Source: DASSUW01 sp963774155 (GTDB lineage: Bacteria > Actinomycetota > Thermoleophilia > Solirubrobacterales > Solirubrobacteraceae). From it: 64,000 nucleotides of DNA. Where the stretch lies: NCBI GenBank assembly GCA_963774155.1, contig CAVZDW010000008.1:310001-374000 (forward strand). Direction: 5' to 3'. The position numbers and the translations under genes are program-made. The notes under the pieces were generated by a model. It had not been told where the DNA came from. It was given only the letters and a program-made list of their open reading frames with translations, and made no database searches. The first letter of the stretch is position 1. Each line of letters opens with the position of its first letter. Below are positions 24,570 to 34,891 of the stretch, one piece after another.

Positions 24570-25470
24570 TCACGACTGCGTCGCGCAGCGCGGCGCGCAG
24601 GGCCGCGAGCGTGGGCCGGTGGTCCGATCCCGCTCGGGCGGCGGTGAAGATCGTGCGGTCGAGGTCGAGCCCGGCGACGGGGCGGACGGCCACGCCCGGG
24701 GGACGGCCGGCGAAGGCCATCTCGGGCAGGAGCGTGACCGCGTGGCCCTGGGCGACGAGCGCGAGCAGCATCCCGAGCTCGTTGGTGTGGTGGCGGATGA
24801 TCGGCTCGAAGCCGCCGTGGCCGTTGCAGACGCGGCGGACGAGCGCGTCCATGCCGCCGCCGGGATAGCCCGTCACCCAGGAGGCCTCGCTCAGCGTGGC
24901 GACGTCGACCTCGTCGCTCAGCGCGGCCGGATGGTCGGCCGGGATCGCGAGCAGCACCGGCTCGGCGAAGAGGTCCTCGCGGTCCAGCCCGGCCCAGCGC
25001 GGCTGCGGCGCGCCGCCCCACTCGTCGGCCAGCGCGAGATCGAGGGCGTGTGAGCGCAGCGCCTCGAGCGCCGGCTCGGTCTCGGACTCGACGAGCCGGA
25101 TGTCGACGCCGGGGTGGCGCTCCCCGAGCGCGACGATGGCGGGGAGCAGCAGGTGCAGGCTGGCCGTCTGGAACGAGCCGACGCGCACCACGCCCGCGAC
25201 GGCACCCCGGCCGGCGGCCGCGAGGTCGGCCTCGGCGCGCTCGGCCGCGGCCAGCAGCAGCTCCGCGTGGCCGGCCAGCACGCGGGCGGCGTCGGTGAGC
25301 TGCACGCGGCGCCCGGCGGGCTCGAACAGCGGCGTGCCGGCCTCCTTCTCGAGCACGCGGAGCTGCTGGGACACCGTGGACGGGCTGTAGTTGAGCGCCC
25401 CGGCCACCGCGCCGACCGTCCCGCGCCGGTGCAGCTCGTGGAGGAGGCGGAGGCGGCGCAGGTCGAGCAT
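24520..25470 (-). CDS. LysR-family transcriptional regulator
   Basis: 316 residues. The N-terminal winged helix (LRRLRLLHELHRRGTVGAVA then YSPSTVSQQLRVLEKEAG) is followed by LysR-type ligand-binding domain features (VRVGSFQTASLHLLLPAI, LALADEW, VTLLPEMAF). It is divergent from an EamA exporter 75 bp away, the classic arrangement in which such a regulator controls its neighbour. The ligand is unknown. The C-terminal Ser/Pro-rich tail overlaps the convergent secreted-protein gene by 50 nt. Confidence 0.92.
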   Translation of the reverse strand: MLDLRRLRLLHELHRRGTVGAVAGALNYSPSTVSQQLRVLEKEAGTPLFEPAGRRVQLTDAARVLAGHAELLLAAAERAEADLAAAGRGAVAGVVRVGSFQTASLHLLLPAIVALGERHPGVDIRLVESETEPALEALRSHALDLALADEWGGAPQPRWAGLDREDLFAEPVLLAIPADHPAALSDEVDVATLSEASWVTGYPGGGMDALVRRVCNGHGGFEPIIRHHTNELGMLLALVAQGHAVTLLPEMAFAGRPPGVAVRPVAGLDLDRTIFTAARAGSDHRPTLAALRAALRDAVVTRPGSPSSRSAPTGSS

Positions 25471-25545
25471 TGTTCGACATCATCGCACGATAACCGGCGA
25501 AGATATCCGTTGCTCTCGATGGTTGGGCCGGTCAGATTTGACCCT
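25471..25545. promoter_or_regulatory. Divergent LysR/EamA control region
   Basis: A 75-bp AT-richer gap. It contains ATCGCACGAT at 25482-25491 (arms ATCG and CGAT) and a GATATC palindrome near 25502. The first, extended as TTATCG-TG-CGATGA on the minus strand, is a candidate LysR operator. No TANNNT hexamer sits at the usual distance from either start, unlike most divergent pairs here, which fits regulated promoters. Confidence 0.4.
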
Positions 25546-26478
25546 ATGCGAGGAGCTGTCCTGTGTCTGGTCTCAGCCGCGGCGTTCGCGACGCTGGGCA
25601 TCTTCGGGAAGCTCGCGTCCGAAGCGGGCGCCAACGTGGCCAGCACGCTGCTCGTGCGCTTCTCGCTCGCCGGCGCAGTCTTCGCCCTCATCCTCATCGC
25701 CACCGGCGGGTGGGCGAGGCTGCGCCGGCTTCCAAGACGGGTCGTCCTCACCGGGCTCGGGCTCGGCGCCTTCGGCTACAGCCTGCAGTCCGGGCTCTAC
25801 TTCGTGGCCATCGAGCGGCTCGACGTCTCCATGGTGGCCCTGCTGCTCTACACGTACCCGGCGTTCGTCACGCTCGCGGCCATCGCGCTCGGCCGCGCGA
25901 CGACCTCACCGCGGACGGTGGCGGCGCTCGTGCTCGCCTCGTGCGGGCTCGTGCTGGTGCTGCTCGCCGCCGGGACCGGCGCGTTCGACGTGGTCGGCGC
26001 CCTGCTCGCCCTCGGCGCCTCGGTCACCTACACGACGTACATCATGGTCTCGGACGGCGTGGTGGGGGAGATCGACCCGTTCGAGCTTCCCCTGCTCGTG
26101 CTCGCCGGCGCCACCGTGAGCTTCGCGGTGGGCGGCCTCGCCACCGGCTCGATCGACCTCTCGCTGCCCGCCGACGCGTGGCTCTGGCTCGTGCTCATCG
26201 CGCTGGTCAGCACGGTGCTCGCGGTGTCGACGTTCTTCGCCGGCCTCCGCCGCGTGGGCCCGTCCGAGGCGGCGATCCTCTCGACCTTCGAGCCGCCCGT
26301 GACGGTCCTGCTCGCGTTCTTCGTGCTCGGTGAGCGGCTCACGCCGGCGCAGCTCGCGGGCGGCGCGCTCGTGCTCGCCGCGGTGGTGCTGCTGCAGCTG
26401 CCGCGCCGTCAGCCCTTGGCCGCGCGCCGCGCCGCCTTGAGCTCCCGCTTGACCTCGCCCGACCCGTTGTCGCCGTAG
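25546..26478 (+). CDS. EamA/DMT-superfamily transporter
   Basis: 310 residues with ten hydrophobic helices in two EamA halves (about 5-135 and 145-285), for example AAAFATLGIFGKLASEAG and the repeated GxxxAxxxxxEPxxxxLLAFFVLGERLTPAQLxGG signature near the end. These carriers usually export amino acids or metabolites from the cytoplasm. It is probably controlled by the divergent LysR gene. The C-terminal cytoplasmic tail overlaps the convergent kinase gene by 70 nt. Confidence 0.9.
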   Translation: MRGAVLCLVSAAAFATLGIFGKLASEAGANVASTLLVRFSLAGAVFALILIATGGWARLRRLPRRVVLTGLGLGAFGYSLQSGLYFVAIERLDVSMVALLLYTYPAFVTLAAIALGRATTSPRTVAALVLASCGLVLVLLAAGTGAFDVVGALLALGASVTYTTYIMVSDGVVGEIDPFELPLLVLAGATVSFAVGGLATGSIDLSLPADAWLWLVLIALVSTVLAVSTFFAGLRRVGPSEAAILSTFEPPVTVLLAFFVLGERLTPAQLAGGALVLAAVVLLQLPRRQPLAARRAALSSRLTSPDPLSP

Positions 26479-27875
26479 AGATCGAGGCGCTGCTCGAGGT
26501 AGGGGATGGCCTCGTCGGGCCGCCCCAGCGCGTTGAGCGAGGCGCCGACCTCGAAGAGCGCGAAGCCGCAGGGTGAGAGCTCGCGGGCGTCGCCGCAGGC
26601 CTCGAGCGCCTGCTGGGAGAGCGCGAGCGCCTGGTCGTAGTCGCCGGCCTGGCGGGCGTTGAAGCCCTCGACCTGGAGCTGGGCGGCGCGGTCGAGGTCC
26701 GGCTCGCCGGTGGGCGCCTGGGTGGTGGGCTCGGGCGTCGGCTCCGGCGTGGGTTCGGGCGTCGGCTCCGGGGTCGGGTCGGGCGTCTTGGTGGGCGTCG
26801 GCTCGGGGGTCTTCTCCGCGGTGGCCGTTGCCGTGGGCGTCGGCGTGGACTCGGCGCGCGAGCGGCCGTTGTCGCCGCCGGAGAGCAGCACGAAGCCGAC
26901 CACGGCGAGCACGATCAGCGCCGCGAGACCGGCGAGGAGCCACGGGCCGGATCCGCTGCCGCCGGCCGCGGGGACCGGCTTCTGCGGCGGGGGCGGCGGC
27001 GCCGCGACGATCCGCGTCTCCTCGGTCGGCGGGAGGCGCGAGGCGCCCATCGCGCGGTCGAGCGCGTCGACCATGGCTCGGGCGCTCTCCCAGCGATCGC
27101 CGGGGTGCTTGGCCAGCCCTCGGTCGAGCACGTCGTCGACGCCGCGCGGGAGCGAGTCGTCGCGCTCGGTGGCGAGGGGCGGCGGGTCCTCGACGTGGGC
27201 GCGGGCCTGGGCGGCGAAGTGCTCGGCGTGGAAGGGGCGTGAGCCGGTGAGCAGCTCGAAGGCGACGACGGCGAGCGCGTAGCGGTCGGAGGCGGCGCTG
27301 GCCGGCTCGCCGACGGCCTGCTCGGGCGAGATGTAGGACGCGGTGCCCAGCACCTGGCCGGTGGCGGTCAGCTGCTCCTCGACCGCGAGGAAGGCGATGC
27401 CGAAGTCGGCGATGGCGAGGCGGTCGCGGTCGTCGAGCAGCAGGTTGCCGGGCTTGATGTCGCGGTGGACGACGCCGGCGGCGTGGGCGGCGTCGAGCGC
27501 CTCGGCGGCCTCGCGCAGCCAGCGCAGGGCGGTCCCGTCGGCGATCGTCCGGCCCTCGCGCAGGCGGTCGGCGACGGTGCCGCCGCGCATCAGCTCCATG
27601 ACCATGAAGGCGCGGCCGTCGTGCTCGCCGACGTCGTAGATCGTCACGACGTGCGGATGGCTCGAGAGCCCCGCGGCGGCGCGCGCCTCGCGTTCGAAGC
27701 GACGGCGTGCGCGATCGTCCTCGGACAGATGCGAGGCGAGGACCTTGACCGCTACGGAGCGTCCCAGGAGCTCGTCGTGAGCCTCCCAGACGCCCGCCAT
27801 CCCCCCGTTGGCGATGTGGCGGACGACGCGGTAGCGATCGGGCAGCGTGATTCGAGCCGTGCTGGCCGGTGGCAC
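26409..27875 (-). CDS. PknB-type Ser/Thr protein kinase with extracytoplasmic PT-rich and TPR-like region
   Basis: 488 residues. Kinase domain at 14-275: Gly-rich loop IANGGMAGVW, Lys44 in VAVKV, catalytic HRDIKPGN (138-145), DFG at 157-159, activation segment ATGQVLGTASYISPEQ. A membrane helix at 311-332 is followed by a Pro-Thr repeat (343-388) and a TPR-like helical region (398-460, FNARQAGDYDQALALSQQAL) with two cysteines, in place of PASTA domains. The outside part may sense the wall or a protein partner. GTG start, 6 nt downstream of a TACGGT hexamer. Confidence 0.92.
   Translation of the reverse strand: MPPASTARITLPDRYRVVRHIANGGMAGVWEAHDELLGRSVAVKVLASHLSEDDRARRRFEREARAAAGLSSHPHVVTIYDVGEHDGRAFMVMELMRGGTVADRLREGRTIADGTALRWLREAAEALDAAHAAGVVHRDIKPGNLLLDDRDRLAIADFGIAFLAVEEQLTATGQVLGTASYISPEQAVGEPASAASDRYALAVVAFELLTGSRPFHAEHFAAQARAHVEDPPPLATERDDSLPRGVDDVLDRGLAKHPGDRWESARAMVDALDRAMGASRLPPTEETRIVAAPPPPPQKPVPAAGGSGSGPWLLAGLAALIVLAVVGFVLLSGGDNGRSRAESTPTPTATATAEKTPEPTPTKTPDPTPEPTPEPTPEPTPEPTTQAPTGEPDLDRAAQLQVEGFNARQAGDYDQALALSQQALEACGDARELSPCGFALFEVGASLNALGRPDEAIPYLEQRLDLYGDNGSGEVKRELKAARRAAKG
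26712..26849 (-). repeat. Pro-Thr coding repeat in the kinase gene
   Basis: Tandem 12-nt units encoding TPEP/PTPE run through kinase residues 343-388. The stalk probably spans the cell wall and may be O-mannosylated, as Pro/Thr stalks in actinobacteria often are. Such tandem DNA is prone to length change. Confidence 0.7.
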
Positions 27876-27881
27876 TCATAG

Positions 27882-27887
27882 ACCGTA
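27882..27887 (-). promoter_or_regulatory. Putative leaderless promoter -10 (TACGGT) of the kinase gene
   Basis: On the minus strand TACGGT ends exactly 6 nt before the GTG at 27875, the spacing expected for a leaderless mRNA. Confidence 0.5.
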
Positions 27888-27905
27888 CCCAACGCCCGCT
27901 GCCGC

Positions 27906-27911
27906 TATGCT
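27906..27911 (+). promoter_or_regulatory. Putative -10 hexamer (TATGCT) of rpmB
   Basis: TATGCT ends 10 nt before the rpmB ATG at 27922. An earlier in-frame ATG at 27907 lies within the hexamer, which argues against that start. Confidence 0.45.
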
Positions 27912-27921
27912 TCTGCGCCCC

Positions 27922-28110
27922 ATGGCACGTGTCTGTCACTCCTGCGGCAAGCGCCCGGCGTTCGGGCAGAGCCGCTCCCATTCGATGGTCGCCACCAAGC
28001 GACGGTTCGACGCGAACCTTCAGAAGGTCCGCATCTCCGAGGGCGGCGCGCCGATGCGCGTCTACGTGTGCACCCGGTGCCTCAAGGCCGGGAAGGTCAC
28101 TAAGGCATAG
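27922..28110 (+). CDS. rpmB: 50S ribosomal protein L28 (zinc-binding form)
   Basis: 62 residues beginning MARVCHSCGKRPAFGQSRSHS, the standard L28 N-terminus; the second half has RVYVCTRCLKAGKV. The two CxxC pairs (5/8 and near 50/53) make this the zinc-binding C+ form. Longer in-frame starts exist, but family length and the TATGCT hexamer favour this ATG. The rpmB, DAK-protein, recG order is conserved in many Gram-positive genomes. Confidence 0.96.
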   Translation: MARVCHSCGKRPAFGQSRSHSMVATKRRFDANLQKVRISEGGAPMRVYVCTRCLKAGKVTKA

Positions 28111-28116
28111 AGCAAG

Positions 28117-28136
28117 CCGGCGGGCGTTTCCGCCGG
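28117..28136 (+). terminator. Hairpin in the rpmB 3' region
   Basis: Perfect 7-bp stem CCGGCGG/CCGCCGG with a 6-nt loop, starting 6 nt after the rpmB stop. There is no following T-run, so it may be a transcript-end stabiliser, attenuator or weak terminator between rpmB and the next gene. Confidence 0.45.
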
Positions 28137-28160
28137 ACGGAGGGCGAAACTCGTTCTCTC

Positions 28161-29789
28161 GTGGCTGATCCAAGTCTCATCCGCTTCAGGGCCGTCGTCG
28201 AAGGCGCACTCGCCGAGTTGGAGTCGCGCCGCCGTGAAGTCAACGACCTGAACGTCTTCCCGGTCGCCGACGGCGACACGGGGGACAACATGGCGCTGAC
28301 CCTTCGCGCCGTCCTCGAGGAGCTCGACCGCCTGTCGGCGCAGGGCGACATCGACGACATCGGGCGCGACCAGATCGTGGACGGCGTCGCCCGCGCGGCG
28401 CTGCTCGGCGCGCGTGGCAACTCCGGCGTGATCCTCTCCCAGCTGCTGCGCGGTGCCGCCGAGGAGCTCATCTCCCGCCCCGGCGAGCTGGTCGACCCGG
28501 TGCTGGTGGCCGCCGCCATGGCGCGGGCCGCCGAGCGCGCCTACAGCTCGGTGCGCGAGCCGGCCGAGGGGACGATCCTCACGGTCGTGCGCGAGATGGC
28601 CGCGCGGCTCTCGAGTGAGGTCGCGCACATGGACGAGCCGCGGCTGCACAACCGCGTGGACGACGACGCGCAGAACGCGATGATCGCCGAGGTCCTGGAG
28701 GCGGCGCTGCGCTCGGGCGAGCTGTCGGTCGCCCGCGGGCCGGAGCTGCTGCCGATCCTGCGCGAGGCGGGCGTCGTGGACGCGGGCGGCTACGGGCTGA
28801 CGGTGATGTTCGCGGGCGTCATCGCGGCGCTGCGCGGCACCGCGCCGCCGGAGCTCGCGCACTACACGCCGGCGCGGGTCACGCAGCCGCAGCACGAGTC
28901 GTCGACGTACCGCTACTGCACGAACTTCGCGGTCACCGGCCAGGATCTCGACCCGGCGGCCTGGACCGAGAGCCTCGAGCGGCTCGGCGACTCGGTGCTC
29001 GTGGTCGGCGACAGCCACACGCTCAAGGTCCACGTGCACACCGACGAGCCGGGACGCGCCACGGCGCTGTTCGAGGAGATCGGCGACGTCTCGCGCCTCG
29101 ACGTCGCGGATATGACCGAGCAGGTCCAGCAGCGGGCCGAGCGGCTCGCCGAGACCGTCGATGCCTGCGGCGTGCTGGCCGTGGTGGCCGGCGCGGGGAT
29201 CAGCGAGCTGTTCGAGAGCATCGGCGCGGTGGTGCTGGACGGCGGGAGCACGCTGAACCCGTCGACGTACGAGCTGCTCGCGGGCATCCACGACGTCTGC
29301 GCCGACGAGGTCGTGGTCCTCCCGAACTCGCCGAACGTGATCATGGCCGCCGAGCGGGCCGCCGAGCTGGCCGAGAAGACGGTCCACGTCGTCGCCGCGC
29401 GCTCGATGCAGGCCGGTCTCATCGCGGCCGTCGCGCTCGATCCGTCGCGCGATGCCACCGCCAACGCCGCGGCGATGAACGCGGTGCTCGAGACCGTCAG
29501 GACCGGCGCGGTGACCGGCGCGGCGCGAGACGACGCCGAGGGTCGCTTCCGGCGCGGCGAGGCGGTCGGCTTCGTCGACGAGCAGCTCGTCGCCTGGGGC
29601 GAGCCGGGGAAGACGCTCGAGGCCGTGCTCGGCGAGCTGGGCCGCGAGGCCGAGCTGCTGACCCTGATCGAGGGCGACGGCGCGCCGCTCGATCCCGACG
29701 GCGTGGCCGGGCTCGTCCCGGGCGGCGTCGACGTCGAGTTCTCACGCGGCGACCAGCCCGCCTACTGGTGGCTGATCGCGGCCGAGTAG
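28161..29789 (+). CDS. DAK2-domain protein (FakA/YloV-like)
   Basis: 542 residues. The N-terminal DhaL/DAK2 nucleotide-binding domain (1-200) has NVFPVADGDTGDNMALT, with the Asp residues that hold magnesium, and LLGARGNSGVILSQLLRG. The middle and C-terminal parts resemble FakA/YloV. In Firmicutes FakA phosphorylates fatty acids presented by FakB (DegV family); no FakB is in the window. GTG start with GGAGGG upstream. The gene lies between rpmB and recG as in Bacillus. Confidence 0.88.
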   Translation: MADPSLIRFRAVVEGALAELESRRREVNDLNVFPVADGDTGDNMALTLRAVLEELDRLSAQGDIDDIGRDQIVDGVARAALLGARGNSGVILSQLLRGAAEELISRPGELVDPVLVAAAMARAAERAYSSVREPAEGTILTVVREMAARLSSEVAHMDEPRLHNRVDDDAQNAMIAEVLEAALRSGELSVARGPELLPILREAGVVDAGGYGLTVMFAGVIAALRGTAPPELAHYTPARVTQPQHESSTYRYCTNFAVTGQDLDPAAWTESLERLGDSVLVVGDSHTLKVHVHTDEPGRATALFEEIGDVSRLDVADMTEQVQQRAERLAETVDACGVLAVVAGAGISELFESIGAVVLDGGSTLNPSTYELLAGIHDVCADEVVVLPNSPNVIMAAERAAELAEKTVHVVAARSMQAGLIAAVALDPSRDATANAAAMNAVLETVRTGAVTGAARDDAEGRFRRGEAVGFVDEQLVAWGEPGKTLEAVLGELGREAELLTLIEGDGAPLDPDGVAGLVPGGVDVEFSRGDQPAYWWLIAAE

Positions 29790-29796
29790 CCGCGCA

Positions 29797-29935
29797 CACC
29801 CCGGCTGGGTAGGGGAGCTGGGGAGCCGGCGGCGCCGTCTTCTTCGTCGCGTCCTGCTTTCGGGTCACGGTGTCACCCCTAAGCAGGATTCGAGTGCGAC
29901 ACTCGGGCCGATCCCGCTCCCCTAATGCCGGAGTT
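29797..29935 (+). repeat. Near-palindromic ~140-nt element, copy 2
   Basis: Begins 8 nt after the DAK-protein stop. It keeps the conserved left arm (GGCTGGGTAGGGGAGCTGGG) and the tip hairpin TCCTGC...CAC against GTC...GCAGGA. It is the most diverged copy: the outer ends (CACCCCGGC and GCCGGAGTT) and parts of the middle stem pair imperfectly. recG follows 29 nt later. Confidence 0.88.
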
Positions 29936-29964
29936 CGTCCCGGCGCCCCACCACAATCAACAGC

Positions 29965-32075
<2,111 letters not shown>

Positions 32076-32079
<4 letters not shown>

Positions 32080-32612
32080 CGCGCATCGCCTGGGACGGCA
32101 CGCCGGAATGGCGCGTCGAGGTCGCCGAGGTCGGCATCGCGGATGACGGCGTGGCGGGCACGGGAGCGCAGATCGGCTCGACCCCGAAGCCCTACCGCGC
32201 GTTCTACGAGCTCGAGGCCCGCGGCGACTGGATCACCAAGCGCTTCCGCGTCGAGGTCGCCGGCGTCGGCTCGATCGAGCTGCGCCACGACGGCAAGGGC
32301 TCGTGGACGGGCGTCAAGAACGCCGCCGACCTCGAGGGGGCGCTGGACGTCGACCTCGCGTTCTCACCGCTCACCAACCTCATGCCGGTCCGCCGCCACC
32401 GTCTCCACGAGGAGCCGGGCGCGGTCGACTTCGCGATGGCCTGGGTGTCGCTCCCCGACCTCGCCGTGCACCGCTCGGAGCAGCGCTACGAGCACCTCGA
32501 GCCGGGCCGGGTGCGGTTCAGCGACGACAGCGGCTTCGTGGCCGAGCTCGAGCTCGACGGCGACGGCCTGATCCTCGTCTACCCGGAGCTCGCGCGCCGA
32601 TCGGCGGCCTGA
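32076..32612 (+). CDS. Putative glycolipid-binding family protein (PF06475-like)
   Basis: 178 residues, all-beta in appearance, with a repeated R-W-x-x-x-F and ELRHDGKGSW pattern and FSPLTNLMPVRRHRLHEEPG, resembling the DUF1089/putative glycolipid-binding family. Biochemical role unknown. It is coupled to recG by an ATGA overlap. A GC-rich hairpin follows its stop. Confidence 0.65.
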
Positions 32613-32646
32613 CCGGCCCCCGACCCTCCCGCGGCCGGGGGCCCGG
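32613..32646 (+). terminator. GC-rich hairpin after the glycolipid-binding-like gene
   Basis: Stem GGCCCCCG/CGGGGGCC (32615-32622 with 32636-32643), starting right after the TGA. There is no T-run, so it is a terminator candidate of the GC-only type. Confidence 0.45.
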
Positions 32647-32671
32647 CACGTGGGACTCAGTCTCCGCTTCG

Positions 32672-32685
32672 GCCCACCGGTGGGC
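32672..32685. repeat. Perfect 14-bp palindrome
   Basis: GCCCACC followed by its exact complement GGTGGGC, 68 nt before the next start codon. It is a possible operator. The rest of the 141-bp gap holds a TTGACT (32698-32703) without a matching -10. Confidence 0.4.
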
Positions 32686-32753
32686 AACCCCTTGCCGTTG
32701 ACTTCTCTCCACATTGTTCGCGTGCGGACCGAAACGCGGGGTACACCCGCCAG

Positions 32754-33110
32754 ATGCCCTCCGATCGCACCCTGATCACCGTCGCCGACCTGGTCCGGCG
32801 GGCCACCACGATCGTCGATCCCGGCGGCGACGACCCCGCAGTCGTGGAGCTCGCCGAGCGGTTCGCCGACGAGGACGAGCCCGTCCGCCAGGTGCTCGAC
32901 ACGCTCGAGGAGCGACTCGCCTGGGGCGCCGACGAGGATCCGCCCATCGTCATGGCGCAGGCCCTCGTGCTCTACCTCGGGCATCGGCTCGACGAGTTCG
33001 AGGACGACGACGACCAGCTGCTGCGCCTGGCGGCCCGCGCCGAGTTCGAGGGCCACCCGCCCGAGACCGTGATCGCCTGGCTCAGCGAGCGAGGGGTGGA
33101 GCTGACGTGA
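32754..33110 (+). CDS. Small acidic protein of unknown function
   Basis: 118 residues, strongly acidic, mostly helical, no cysteine, no signal peptide and no membrane segment. There is a EFEDDDDQLL run near residue 82. I recognise no domain. The ATG at 32754 is the first start after the palindrome-containing gap. Its last 29 nt overlap the convergent dehydrogenase gene. Confidence 0.6.
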   Translation: MPSDRTLITVADLVRRATTIVDPGGDDPAVVELAERFADEDEPVRQVLDTLEERLAWGADEDPPIVMAQALVLYLGHRLDEFEDDDDQLLRLAARAEFEGHPPETVIAWLSERGVELT

Positions 33111-33828
33111 GGTCGGCCGAGATGTCCCACAGGCGCCGGCGCGCGCCGACGTCGTAGGCCGCGCGATCGGCGCGCGCCTGCCGCATTCCGTCGAAGAACC
33201 GGCCCGTGACGTCCTCGCGCTCGACCAGCCACGCGGTCGCCTCGACCCCCTCGGCGACCGTGCTCTGGCTCGCGCCGAAGGTCTCGCGGACCATCTTGGT
33301 GTCCATCAGGGTCGCCGGATGCAGCGCGTTGACCACGAGGTCGGGGCGGCGCTCGGCCAGCTCGAACGTGAACATGACCTGGGCCAGCTTGCTCGCCGCG
33401 TAGGCCCGGTAGCCCTCGTAGCCGCGCTCCATCATCAGGTCGTCGAAGTCGAGCGCGCGCTGGCCGATCGAGGCGACGTTGACCGTCCGCGGCGGGAGCA
33501 GGAGCAGCGTGAGCAGGAAGCCGGCCAGGTGGTTGACCTGGAACGTCAGCTCGTGGCCGTCCTCGCTGAGCCGCCGCTCGGCCGCGATGATCCCGGCGTT
33601 GTTGACCAGGACGTCGGCGCGCCCGACCTCGTCCGCGAGCCGGCGCACGTCGTCGAGCCGCGCGAAGTCCGCCACGAAGGCCTCCGTGGCGCCCGCCTCG
33701 GCGGCCGCGGCCTCGACGCGGCCGCGGTCGCGGCCGTGCACGAGCACGTCGTGGCCCCGCGACGACAGCTCGGCCGCCAGAGCGCGCCCCAGGCCGTCGG
33801 TGGAGCCGGTGACGAGGACTCTGGACAC
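33082..33828 (-). CDS. Short-chain dehydrogenase/reductase
   Basis: 248 residues from the GTG at 33828. The Rossmann motif TGSTDGLG is near residue 7, VLVNNAGII follows at about 76, and the catalytic YxxxK is YAASK. The SDR active-site serine appears as NVASIG. It looks like the retinol-dehydrogenase/oxidoreductase type (LMDTKMVRETFG region). NAD(P)-dependent; substrate unknown. It is divergent from rsmD with a 23-bp gap. Confidence 0.9.
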   Translation of the reverse strand: MSRVLVTGSTDGLGRALAAELSSRGHDVLVHGRDRGRVEAAAAEAGATEAFVADFARLDDVRRLADEVGRADVLVNNAGIIAAERRLSEDGHELTFQVNHLAGFLLTLLLLPPRTVNVASIGQRALDFDDLMMERGYEGYRAYAASKLAQVMFTFELAERRPDLVVNALHPATLMDTKMVRETFGASQSTVAEGVEATAWLVEREDVTGRFFDGMRQARADRAAYDVGARRRLWDISADLTSAPPLAR

Positions 33829-33851
33829 GGACCCGCCAGTATCCACGTCCG

Positions 33852-34388
33852 ATGCGCGTGATCGCCGGCCGGTACGGCGGGCGCCGCCTGCAGGCGCCGC
33901 CCGGGGATGCGACGCGGCCGACCTCGGACCGTGTCCGCGAGGCGCTGTTCTCCGTGCTCGCCGGGCGCGTCGAGGACGCCCGGGTGCTGGACCTCTTCGC
34001 CGGCTCCGGCGCACTCGGCATCGAGGCGCTCTCGCGTGGCGCCTCCGAGGTCACGTTCGTGGACAGCGCGGCGGCCGCCGTCAAGGCCATCACCGCCAAC
34101 CTCGATGCCCTGCAGGCGACCGCCGAGGTCCGGCGCGGCGACGCTCGCCGCTTCCTCGGCTCCGCATCGGCCGCCGCGCGTCAATACGATCTCGTCTTCC
34201 TCGATCCGCCTTACCGGCTGGCGGGGCGCCTGGGAAGCGAGCTGACGGCGGCACTGCCCGCCGTGCTGGCTCCTGGCGCGGCAGTGGTCGTCGAGAGCGA
34301 CCGCCGCTCCCCGCTCGAGCTCGACCTTCCTATCCTCGACGAGCGCCGGTACGGCGACACCCTCATCCGCATCCATGGCTCCCCCTGA
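33852..34388 (+). CDS. rsmD: 16S rRNA (guanine(966)-N(2))-methyltransferase
   Basis: 178 residues. MRVIAGRYGGRRLQAP and TRPTSDRVREALFSVL are the family N-terminal blocks. SAM motif I is VLDLFAGSGALGIEAL, and the catalytic DPPY motif is in YDLVFLDPPYRL. It modifies 16S rRNA in the small subunit. It overlaps coaD by 14 nt, the common bacterial rsmD-coaD pairing. TATCCA lies 6 nt before the ATG, close to the TANNNT pattern. Confidence 0.95.
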   Translation: MRVIAGRYGGRRLQAPPGDATRPTSDRVREALFSVLAGRVEDARVLDLFAGSGALGIEALSRGASEVTFVDSAAAAVKAITANLDALQATAEVRRGDARRFLGSASAAARQYDLVFLDPPYRLAGRLGSELTAALPAVLAPGAAVVVESDRRSPLELDLPILDERRYGDTLIRIHGSP

Positions 34389-34875
34389 TCCCCGCATCGC
34401 CGTCTGCCCCGGGTCCTACGACCCGATCACCCTCGGGCACGTCGACGTCATCACCCGCGCCTCGGCGATGTTCGACGAGCTGATCGTCGGCGTCGTCAAC
34501 GCCTCCGTGCGCAAGACCAAGGCGCTGTTCACGGCCGAGGAGCGGATGGAGTTCATCGTGACCGCCACGCAGCACCTCAGCAACGTCCGGGTGGAGCCGT
34601 TCTCCAACCTCGTGGTGGACTTTGCCCGCGAGCGCGGGGCCCGTGCGATCGTCAAGGGCCTGCGCGCGATCTCCGACTTCGAGTACGAGCTGGAGATGAA
34701 CCAGCTCAACCGCCAACTGGCCTCGGACGTCGAGTCCGTCTACCTCATGGCGTCGCCGCAGTACAGTTTCCTTTCCTCGAGCGGAGTGAAGGAGATCGCC
34801 ACATTCGGTGGCGATGTCTCAGAACTCGTCCCAGAGCCGGTTGCGAAGCGTTTGAAGGAAGCGCTCGCGCGCTGA
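34375..34875 (+). CDS. coaD: Phosphopantetheine adenylyltransferase
   Basis: 166 residues. The nucleotidyltransferase signature GSYDPITLGHVDVI carries the TxGH motif, and SSSGVKEIA is the C-terminal counterpart of the ISSTxVR motif. EYELEMNQLNR is typical of CoaD. It makes dephospho-CoA from 4'-phosphopantetheine and ATP, the fourth step of CoA synthesis. The start overlaps rsmD. Confidence 0.96.
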   Translation: MAPPDPRIAVCPGSYDPITLGHVDVITRASAMFDELIVGVVNASVRKTKALFTAEERMEFIVTATQHLSNVRVEPFSNLVVDFARERGARAIVKGLRAISDFEYELEMNQLNRQLASDVESVYLMASPQYSFLSSSGVKEIATFGGDVSELVPEPVAKRLKEALAR

Positions 34876-34891
34876 CGAAACAGGGAGCGCC

